A stretch of DNA of 5,201 nt from Acidobacteriia bacterium UBA6623. GTDB taxonomy: Bacteria; Acidobacteriota; Terriglobia; Bryobacterales; UBA6623. Location: positions 1-5,201 of the forward strand of contig DJHJ01000008.1 in the NCBI GenBank assembly GCA_002433055.1. Reading direction: 5' to 3'. Under the pieces are notes generated by a model. The model was not told where the DNA came from, searched no databases, and saw only the letters and a list, made by a program, of their open reading frames with translations. The position numbers and the translations under genes are program-made. Positions 1 through 4,600 of this stretch are shown piece after piece (positions within the stretch are counted from its first letter, which is position 1; the number at the start of each line of letters is the position of its first letter).

Positions 1-753
1 TTCCAAACTTTCGAGGATAGCCTCGACTGAAAGCTCCCTTGCCTTAACGTTGACCCAGCCGCGGCCAGGGTTGCTGTATTCTGGGCCAAACACCTTGAAT
101 TCATGGGCGTCGTCGACAGCTATGCCATAGGCTCGATTACCGGCCGAGAGGACGATATCCCACATTTCTTCGAGACCAGGGCTTCCGCCTCCACCAAAGT
201 CGTGGGTGCGCGGACTTCCGTTGAAGATTTCAAACAGGCGAAGATCTCGGACTTGGCTTAGTTCAGTTGGTGTGATAGCCCAACGAAAATTTGGATGATC
301 AAGTGAGGGTATGCCTCCAACTTCCCGAATAGCGTCTACATTTTTTTGAATTGTATCCAGTACACTTTCTCCAAATATTGGTTGAAGGGTATGGTGAAGA
401 TTGAATGCATTGACATGTACTGGTTTATCTTCAAACCCGGACGTGACCTCTTCTCCTGAGATAAGCAAAAAGCGTTCCTCGGCAGCGAAGATCGAGTTTA
501 ACCCTTTAGGGTCGGTGAGGTAGTTATGGTCACTTAGGACCAAGAAGTTATAATAGTTTTCCTTGTACCAGCGTGCGACTGCATCAGGGGAGCTATCACC
601 GTCACTGTTGATAGTGTGGGTATGTAGATTACCCTTATACCAGCGACTTTCTGATTTTGAGGATACCTGAATTGTCGATAGCAGTATCCAAGGAAGCACC
701 ACTAAAACTGAGAACCCAGCTCGCACTAAAATAGGTCGCACTTTAAGTCGCAC
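1..753 (-). CDS. PHP-domain metallohydrolase with N-terminal signal or anchor, left copy (C-terminus off window)
   Basis: Reading from 753 down to 1 gives 251 uninterrupted codons that run off the left edge. The N-terminus is basic and then hydrophobic (about residues 12-28), followed by VSSKS, so it looks like a signal peptide or membrane anchor and export is inferred. The PHP metal-binding motifs are visible in order: HTHT (H44, H46) with SDGD (D51), SDHN (D75, H76), GEE (E101/E102), VHVN (H113), DHPN (H153) and DDAH (D215, H217). PHP enzymes are metal-dependent phosphoesterases; the WYKGNLHTHT type is usually annotated simply as a PHP-domain protein or histidinol-phosphatase-like, and its substrate is not known to me. 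The start is GTG at 753: it aligns exactly with the ATG of the paralogue at 4601 and has AGG eight bases upstream. GTG at 759 is an alternative. An in-frame TAG at 763-765 rules out a longer protein. It is divergent from phhB. Confidence 0.9.
   Translation of the reverse strand, partial: MRLKVRPILVRAGFSVLVVLPWILLSTIQVSSKSESRWYKGNLHTHTINSDGDSSPDAVARWYKENYYNFLVLSDHNYLTDPKGLNSIFAAEERFLLISGEEVTSGFEDKPVHVNAFNLHHTLQPIFGESVLDTIQKNVDAIREVGGIPSLDHPNFRWAITPTELSQVRDLRLFEIFNGSPRTHDFGGGGSPGLEEMWDIVLSAGNRAYGIAVDDAHEFKVFGPEYSNPGRGWVNVKARELSVEAILESLE
443..513 (-). repeat. 71-bp exact inverted repeat, left arm (inside PHP gene)
   Basis: This stretch of the left PHP gene (codons 81-104) is the exact reverse complement of 4841-4911 in the right PHP gene. 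The 20 codons just upstream differ between the copies at about 11 of 60 bases, mostly synonymous, so the perfect block stands out from its surroundings. Gene conversion or a recent crossover between the copies is the simplest reading. Confidence 0.9.
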
Positions 754-800
754 TATCACAACCTAGCACATCGTTACTTAGAAACGTTGGTTGCTTTTTA

Positions 801-828
801 TTGACAAGCGATAAGGGCACGTTAAAGT
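801..828 (+). promoter_or_regulatory. Candidate sigma70-type promoter for phhB
   Basis: A perfect TTGACA at 801-806 is followed after 16 bases by TAAAGT at 823-828, which matches TATAAT at 4 of 6 positions. TATAAC at 830-835 is a better -10 hexamer but lies 23 bases from the -35, which is too far. The reverse strand of the same -35 reads TTGTCA (807-802), so it could also serve the divergent PHP gene, but no good -10 is seen at the right distance on that side. The assignment rests on sequence alone. Confidence 0.4.
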
Positions 829-839
829 TTATAACGTGC
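817..839. promoter_or_regulatory. 8-bp perfect inverted repeat over the phhB promoter (possible operator)
   Basis: GCACGTTA (817-824) and TAACGTGC (832-839) form a perfect inverted repeat with a 7-base centre. It covers the candidate -10 region of phhB, which is where a repressor dimer would act. If transcription starts further upstream it would instead form an RNA hairpin. No regulator gene is present in the window to pair it with. Confidence 0.4.
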
Positions 840-925
840 AGGTGTCAGTAGATCCATCTAGGATTGTCACAGTACCCTGAGACACCTTCACCGCAGGGTG
901 TGCACGAGCGAGACGACATTGTCGT
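840..925 (+). promoter_or_regulatory. Structured leader upstream of phhB with interleaved complementary segments
   Basis: AGGTGTC (840-846) can pair with GACACCT (881-887), with a small inner hairpin of ATCC and GGAT. ACCCTG (874-879) can pair with CAGGGT (894-899). The two pairings interleave, so they would form a pseudoknot or compete with each other. A near-perfect short palindrome (ACGACA, one base, TGTCGT) follows at 913-925. The arrangement would suit a cis-acting leader RNA, but I do not recognise any known riboswitch class, and chance complementarity is possible at this length. Confidence 0.3.
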
Positions 926-947
926 TGCTACCATAACCAAGAGATAT

Positions 948-957
948 AGGAGAGAGG
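948..957 (+). promoter_or_regulatory. Ribosome binding site of phhB
   Basis: AGGAG at 948-952, continuing into another GAGG, is complementary to the 16S rRNA 3' end and lies 8 bases before the ATG at 961. This supports that start codon. It is the clearest ribosome binding site in the window. Confidence 0.75.
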
Positions 958-960
958 ATC

Positions 961-1293
961 ATGTCAGAACTTGCTGAAAAACAATGCATTCCATGCAGAG
1001 GAGGGGTGCAGCCATTGACTGGTGAAGAAATTACACCACTCGCACGGGAAATTCCTACTTGGGATGTGATGGAAAATCACCATCTGGAGAGAACTTACAC
1101 GTTTGGAAATTTTCGCGAAGGGCTTAATTTTACAAATCAGGTGGGTGCATTAGCGGAAGAGCAGGGCCATCACCCCGACATTTATTTGGCTTGGGGAAAA
1201 GTGGGTATACAGTTGTGGACTCACAAGATTGATGGATTAACGGAGAGTGATTTTGTGATGGCCGCCAAGATTGAACGGTTAATAGAGAGATAA
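961..1293 (+). CDS. phhB: Pterin-4a-carbinolamine dehydratase
   Basis: This 110-residue protein has the normal length and pattern of the PCD/DCoH family. It dehydrates 4a-hydroxytetrahydrobiopterin (pterin-4a-carbinolamine) in the cytoplasm, recycling the cofactor used by aromatic amino acid hydroxylases such as phenylalanine hydroxylase. The family signature is visible: EEQGHHPD (H70, H71, P72), then W79, LWTHKIDGLTESD (T87, H88, D97) and a C-terminal helix of the AAKIE type. The N-terminal CIPCRGGVQPLTGEE (C9, C12) is also typical of bacterial PhhB. A strong ribosome binding site at 948-952 fixes the start. No phhA or other pterin gene is adjacent, so the partner hydroxylase lies elsewhere or is absent; some stand-alone PCD proteins have been linked to molybdopterin or folate metabolism instead. 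The gene converges on the 81-codon minus-strand ORF, with only 9 bases between their stop codons and no obvious terminator. Confidence 0.95.
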   Translation: MSELAEKQCIPCRGGVQPLTGEEITPLAREIPTWDVMENHHLERTYTFGNFREGLNFTNQVGALAEEQGHHPDIYLAWGKVGIQLWTHKIDGLTESDFVMAAKIERLIER

Positions 1294-1302
1294 CTCAATT
1301 TA

Positions 1303-1548
1303 CTAGTCTGTAGACAGGTTCTTTGCAGGGAGTTCAGTATCCCCCTCAAGTTCGCTGAGAAGTTGAGCAATGAGAGCTGTTTGGCCACGCTCGAAGTCCG
1401 TGTGTGATTGATCAGGAGCGTGTGTTGTAACCCAGAGTTGGATCATTTCAGTTACCGGTTGAGCGACAGATTCTTCAGCTCCGGGTTCGAAACGAAGAGG
1501 TATTTCGCTTTGTTGAATAGCTTGGATTAGCAGTTCAGAGAATTTCAT
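1303..1548 (-). CDS. Small acidic hypothetical protein downstream of the helicase
   Basis: This 81-residue ORF begins 27 bases after the helicase stop codon on the same strand and is probably co-transcribed with it. I do not recognise the family. The predicted protein is soluble, acidic and mostly helical, with no signal peptide, membrane segment, cysteine cluster or catalytic motif. A helical stretch at about residues 1-15 and a second at about 55-69 flank a middle part rich in glutamate, proline and glutamine. The ATG at 1548 has no Shine-Dalgarno sequence; the upstream bases (TCCTCC on the coding strand) resemble the anti-SD instead, so translation may be weak. Its compact fit between helicase and phhB argues for a real gene, but it could be a chance ORF. 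Confidence 0.55.
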   Translation of the reverse strand: MKFSELLIQAIQQSEIPLRFEPGAEESVAQPVTEMIQLWVTTHAPDQSHTDFERGQTALIAQLLSELEGDTELPAKNLSTD

Positions 1549-1575
1549 AAGAATTAATATTGGAGGATCGTTCAG

Positions 1576-3972
1576 CTAGATTAGTTCAAGGTTGGCATAT
1601 TTCGCCATTAATTTTTTGAGGCCGTGAGTCGAAAATTGAACGGTTAGTTTTATATCACCGCTGACAACTTCGTGGCGCAGAATGGTGCCAATGCCATATT
1701 TTTTGTGTCGCACTTGTGTTCCAAGTTGGTACGGGTTTCGATTTACGGTCGCACGGTGCGACCTATTCATTACACCGGTGTGTAAATTGTTACTGGAAGG
1801 CTTGCCAGGCTCGTTTTCAGGGGAACTCTTTAGGGTCTTGGGTGAGTGTTCGTCCGTTTTGGCTCTGGAAGTAAATGGGACACCACGTTTTGAAAAAAAG
1901 TTTTCGATATCCTCTACGGAGTTGTAGGTTTTTGTGTCGGCAATGCGATCTCTTGTCCCTTGTCTGACTTGAGCTTCCTCCACAAATAGGTCCAGTGAAT
2001 CGTGCTCGTTATCCCAGCTATGAGCCGCAGAAGGTGAGCGATCTTCGATTACTTCCCGAGGAATTTCTCCGAGAAATCTTGAAGGAGTCATGGTCTGTAG
2101 AGCTCCTGCACCATAACGTCTGCGATGACGCGCATTAGTTAACAACAGGCGATTGCGTGCACGTGTCATTCCGACATAACAAAGCCTCCGCTCCTCTTCA
2201 ATTTCGCTACCGCTTTCGATAGATCGACTATGAGGGAATAGCCCTTCTTCCATGCCAATCATCGCCACAAAGGGAAACTCTAAACCTTTGGCGCTGTGGA
2301 GTGTCATAAGTAGGACGGCTGCTTTGTTGTCGATGTCATCGGTGTCGGAAATGAGTGCGGCATGGTCGAGAAAGGCATGAACATCTTCACCGCGTTGAGA
2401 AGCTTCGGTGGCTGCGTTGAGTAATTCACTTATATTGTCTACGCGAGTTTGGGTGTCAGCAGTGGGTTCATTTTCCAACATCGCTCTATAGCCTGTCTTT
2501 TCGTACAACCATGCAACTAGCTGTTGAACTGGCAGATGTTGCAGTTCTTCACGGGCTAGGCCGATCAAAGTTTTAAATTCCGTAAGTGCATTGTGCGGAC
2601 GTTTAGACAGGCCACCCTCATCGATCATGCGATTGATGGACTCCCAGAGCGTTAGGTTTTTGCGGTTTGCGTATGTCTCAATCTGATCCATTGTTGTTCG
2701 GCCAATACCGCGGGCAGGAGTATTGATGATACGAGCCAAGCTAACGTTGTCGCTTGGCGTGGCTGTAACTTTCAGATAAGCAATAAGGTCTTTAACTTCA
2801 GCACGACGGTAAAAGCTCACACCGCCTACGACCACATATTTACGGTTGTAGCGCCGTAACGCCTCTTCCATCTGTCGTGACTGGAAGTTCGTGCGGTATA
2901 GCACGGCGGCACTACTGTTGACTGTTTCATTCAAATAACGGTGAATTGTGTCGGCAACGTAAAGAGCTTCACTTTCCCCATCTGGTGCTCTGTATAGCAC
3001 TATTGGGTCTCCGTCTTCTCCGGCAGTCCACAACGTTTTACCTTTGCGTTCAAGATTGTGATTGACAACTGAAGTGGCTGCGGAAAGGATTTTTTTTGTG
3101 GAGCGGTAGTTTTGTTCAAGTCGGATCACTTGCGCGCCGGGAAAGTCCTTTTCGAAATCGAGAATGTTTTTGATGTTTGCACCGCGCCAACTGTAGATAG
3201 ATTGATCTTCGTCACCAACCACACACACATTTCCATGATTACCAAGAAGACGAATCAAGTTATACTGCGGTCGGTTTGTGTCTTGATATTCGTCAACTGT
3301 GAGGTAGTTGAATCGCCGATTTATTGCTTCACGGACGGTTTTACTGTGATGTAACAAACGTACACCTTCTAACAGCAGATCATCGAAATCGAGAGCATTG
3401 GATTTGAGTAGTATGTCTTGATAATTCTCAAAAACAACAGCCAGTTTCTCGGATTGTGGCCCGGTTGCTGAAGCATACATTTGCTCAGCGTTCTCTCCTC
3501 GGTTTTTGGCATGACTAATTGCAGAAAGTGCTACGCGGTATTTCATGAAGTTTTCGTCGAGTCCGAGTTTCTTGAATGCCGATTTCACTACAACCAGTTG
3601 GTCAGTATCATCGTAGATGTTAAATTCTCGAGAAAAGCCGGATCTGATCTCACTTAGTGGATCGCCATGACTACGCAAGAGTCGTACACAAAAGGAGTGA
3701 AAAGTTGAAACTGTGGGCAGTACATCTGTTGTGCTACCAGATTGACTGAGCAGTGATGCTACACGGCTACGCATTTCCTCAGCAGCTTTATTTGTGAAAG
3801 TAACAGCGAGGAGAGCAGACGATGCAACACCACAATTCTGAATTAGATGGGCAACACGCGAAATCACGACCCTGGTCTTTCCACTGCCAGCTCCGGCAAG
3901 AATCAGAAGAGGACCTTCCGTGTGGAGGACGGCTTTTCTCTGTTGTGGGTTAAGGGCGGCTAGAAAGTCCAT
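1576..3972 (-). CDS. pcrA: UvrD/PcrA-family ATP-dependent DNA helicase
   Basis: This 798-residue protein is a complete superfamily 1A helicase that unwinds DNA 3' to 5' in repair and replication restart. All core motifs are present: Q motif LNPQQRKAV (7-15), Walker A GAGSGKT (27-33), Ia VTFTNKAAEEM (57-67), Ib STFHSFCVRLL (89-99), Walker B VDEYQDTN (226-233), III VVGDEDQSIYSWRGA (251-265), IV LEQNYRST (285-292), V TLHSAKGLEF (557-566) and VI EERRLCYVGMTRAR (593-606). A variable linker (about 640-745) leads to a C-terminal Tudor-like domain (about 750-797, GTQVRHKKYGIGTI to KLMAKYANLE), which in PcrA/UvrD contacts RNA polymerase in transcription-coupled repair. The GMEEGLFPHSRS and PSRFLGEIP segments favour PcrA over Rep, and Rep usually lacks this Tudor domain. 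Length and residues look normal, so it should be active. The ATG at 3972 lies just before the Q motif, as in homologues, but has a poor ribosome binding site. The small ORF at 1548 follows it. Confidence 0.96.
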   Translation of the reverse strand: MDFLAALNPQQRKAVLHTEGPLLILAGAGSGKTRVVISRVAHLIQNCGVASSALLAVTFTNKAAEEMRSRVASLLSQSGSTTDVLPTVSTFHSFCVRLLRSHGDPLSEIRSGFSREFNIYDDTDQLVVVKSAFKKLGLDENFMKYRVALSAISHAKNRGENAEQMYASATGPQSEKLAVVFENYQDILLKSNALDFDDLLLEGVRLLHHSKTVREAINRRFNYLTVDEYQDTNRPQYNLIRLLGNHGNVCVVGDEDQSIYSWRGANIKNILDFEKDFPGAQVIRLEQNYRSTKKILSAATSVVNHNLERKGKTLWTAGEDGDPIVLYRAPDGESEALYVADTIHRYLNETVNSSAAVLYRTNFQSRQMEEALRRYNRKYVVVGGVSFYRRAEVKDLIAYLKVTATPSDNVSLARIINTPARGIGRTTMDQIETYANRKNLTLWESINRMIDEGGLSKRPHNALTEFKTLIGLAREELQHLPVQQLVAWLYEKTGYRAMLENEPTADTQTRVDNISELLNAATEASQRGEDVHAFLDHAALISDTDDIDNKAAVLLMTLHSAKGLEFPFVAMIGMEEGLFPHSRSIESGSEIEEERRLCYVGMTRARNRLLLTNARHRRRYGAGALQTMTPSRFLGEIPREVIEDRSPSAAHSWDNEHDSLDLFVEEAQVRQGTRDRIADTKTYNSVEDIENFFSKRGVPFTSRAKTDEHSPKTLKSSPENEPGKPSSNNLHTGVMNRSHRATVNRNPYQLGTQVRHKKYGIGTILRHEVVSGDIKLTVQFSTHGLKKLMAKYANLELI

Positions 3973-4030
3973 GCCGATGATTCATTCTATCAGTGGGTTC
4001 GATGTGAAATTATGAAATTTGTTCACGGTA

Positions 4031-4057
4031 GCGGGATGATTTTAGCGGCGGGATGAT
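4031..4057. repeat. 10-bp direct repeat, 17-bp period, upstream of the helicase
   Basis: GCGGGATGAT occurs at 4031-4040 and again at 4048-4057, so the copies are 17 bp apart, about one and a half helical turns. It lies about 60-85 bp upstream of the helicase start, where a regulator could bind. A function is inferred from position only. Confidence 0.4.
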
Positions 4058-4119
4058 CGAATTTGATAGTGCGTGGAACATACGAGACTGCTATATAACC
4101 CATGATATGTGGGAAGTAG

Positions 4120-4147
4120 ATGACGGGAACTACAATATGGCTATGAT
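4120..4147 (+). promoter_or_regulatory. Candidate promoter for tRNA-His
   Basis: ATGACG (4120-4125, 4 of 6 matches to TTGACA) and TATGAT (4142-4147, 5 of 6 matches to TATAAT) are separated by 16 bases, placing a start near 4154 and a leader of about 75 bases. An alternative -10 is TATATA at 4195-4200, followed by a GC-rich stretch typical of stable-RNA promoters, but its -35 (TTCTGG at 4171) is poor. Only experiment would choose between them. Confidence 0.35.
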
Positions 4148-4229
4148 AAACTGAGTGGCGTTCCGGTTAGTTCTGGTGGGACTAAACCTAGGGCTATATA
4201 CCGGTGCGACTTAACGCAAAAGCTCGTGT

Positions 4230-4306
4230 GCTGGCGTAGCTCAGTTGGTTAGAGCGCTTGATTGTGGATCAAGAGGTCCCTGGTTCGACTCCAGGCGCCA
4301 GTACCA
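4230..4306 (+). tRNA. tRNA-His (anticodon GTG), A73 type without encoded G-1
   Basis: The cloverleaf is complete. The acceptor stem is GCTGGCG (4230-4236) paired with CGCCAGT (4296-4302), closed by a G1-U72 wobble. The D arm is 4239-4255. The anticodon stem CTTGA/TCAAG encloses loop TTGTGGA with anticodon GTG at 4264-4266. The T arm CCTGG/CCAGG has loop TTCGACT. CCA is encoded at 4304-4306. The anticodon identifies histidine. Most bacterial tRNA-His genes encode G-1 paired with C73; here position -1 is T and position 73 is A. This U72/A73 form without G-1 is known from Caulobacter and related Alphaproteobacteria, where HisRS reads A73, U72 and the anticodon. The gene is divergent from the helicase. 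Confidence 0.97.
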
Positions 4307-4317
4307 ATTTTATCAAT

Positions 4318-4349
4318 AGGTTAGGGTGAAAAATACTCTGCCCTAATTT
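4318..4349 (+). terminator. Weak candidate terminator after tRNA-His
   Basis: TTAGGG (4321-4326) pairs perfectly with CCCTAA (4341-4346) starting 14 bases after the tRNA. The stem can be lengthened at both ends by G-U pairs using AGG at 4318-4320 and TTT at 4347-4349. The T-run is only three bases, so intrinsic termination would be weak; it may equally act as a 3' processing boundary. Confidence 0.35.
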
Positions 4350-4394
4350 CCAGATTCATAACAAAGATCTCACCGCTCCGTTTGGAAGTTTTGG

Positions 4395-4421
4395 GGTCTT
4401 TGGTTTGAACCCAAGCGCCAG
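4395..4421 (+). pseudogene. Degraded second copy of the tRNA-His 3' half
   Basis: This stretch matches the tRNA-His variable loop, T arm and 3' acceptor strand (4275-4301) at 21 of 27 bases without gaps, exactly 120 bp downstream. The T arm still folds: TTTGG pairs with CCAAG, including one compensated pair (C-G changed to T-A) and one wobble, around loop TTTGAAC. CGCCAG of the acceptor strand is kept, but the encoded CCA is lost and no matching 5' acceptor, D arm or anticodon arm is found upstream. It is either the remnant of a tandem tRNA duplicate or a former tRNA 3'-end attachment site. No integrase is nearby. Confidence 0.55.
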
Positions 4422-4435
4422 AAAAACTTCTAAGT

Positions 4436-4455
4436 TAATTTATGTCAATAAATTA
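4436..4455. other. AT-only 8-bp hairpin with 4-base loop
   Basis: TAATTTAT (4436-4443) and ATAAATTA (4448-4455) are a perfect inverted repeat around GTCA. The stem contains no G-C pair and no T-run follows, so it is not a good terminator. It could be a protein binding site; its role is unknown. Confidence 0.4.
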
Positions 4456-4493
4456 GAGGTGTATCTCGCCTTTAAAGAGTGCCCGAACACCTC
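4456..4493. other. 7-bp inverted repeat with inner 3-bp stem
   Basis: GAGGTGT (4456-4462) pairs with ACACCTC (4487-4493), and CTC (4465-4467) inside can pair with GAG (4477-4479). It directly abuts the AT-rich hairpin at 4436-4455, so the two would stack as neighbouring hairpins if transcribed. It sits about 107 bases before the PHP start codon and could belong to its leader. The function is unknown. Confidence 0.35.
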
Positions 4494-4600
4494 GAGAGTT
4501 AGAAAAAGATTGTACCGCTCTTAACTTCGGAAATATTTTTTGCTGTATTCTGTTCTGGAGTTTATATTTTGACGTCAACGACGTGTGCTACGTTGTAGGG

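Larger units (their letters stand above)
4307..4600. other. Intergenic region between tRNA-His and the right PHP gene
   Basis: I see no convincing gene here. The region is AT-rich and holds a weak hairpin after the tRNA (4318-4349), a degraded tRNA 3' half (4395-4421) and two adjacent hairpins (4436-4455 and 4456-4493). A promoter for the PHP gene should lie near 4510-4560, but only poor matches are visible, such as TTGTAC at 4510 and TATTTT at 4534. Homology to the region upstream of the left PHP gene extends only about 25 bases before the start codon (the TGTGCTA and GTTGT segments). Confidence 0.6.

Noticed and set aside
743..753. 11-base sequence GTGCGACTTAA shared with 4204-4214, plus repeated GTGCGA units near 722-753
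   Set aside because: The left occurrences lie inside the start of the PHP coding region and the right one in the tRNA leader; there is no extended homology, so coincidence or codon repetition explains it.
1294..1302. Possible bidirectional terminator between phhB and the convergent small ORF
   Set aside because: Only 9 bases separate the stop codons, and I found no GC-rich hairpin with a T-run across the junction.
1682..1927. Plus-strand 81-codon ORF inside the helicase gene
   Set aside because: It lies antisense to the C-terminal linker and Tudor region of a clearly coding helicase, and its translation resembles no protein family.
3112..3354. Plus-strand 80-codon ORF inside the helicase gene
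   Set aside because: It is antisense to helicase motifs II to IV, where the real frame is strongly conserved; it has no ribosome binding site or recognisable motif.
4570..4577. 8-bp palindrome TGACGTCA upstream of the right PHP gene
   Set aside because: A single 8-bp palindrome is expected by chance in this length, and it has no counterpart in front of the left copy.
4307..4600. Integrated element or genomic island next to the tRNA gene
   Set aside because: The tRNA 3'-half copy lies only 120 bp away, and there is no integrase, transposase or foreign-looking gene in between, so no element can be claimed.
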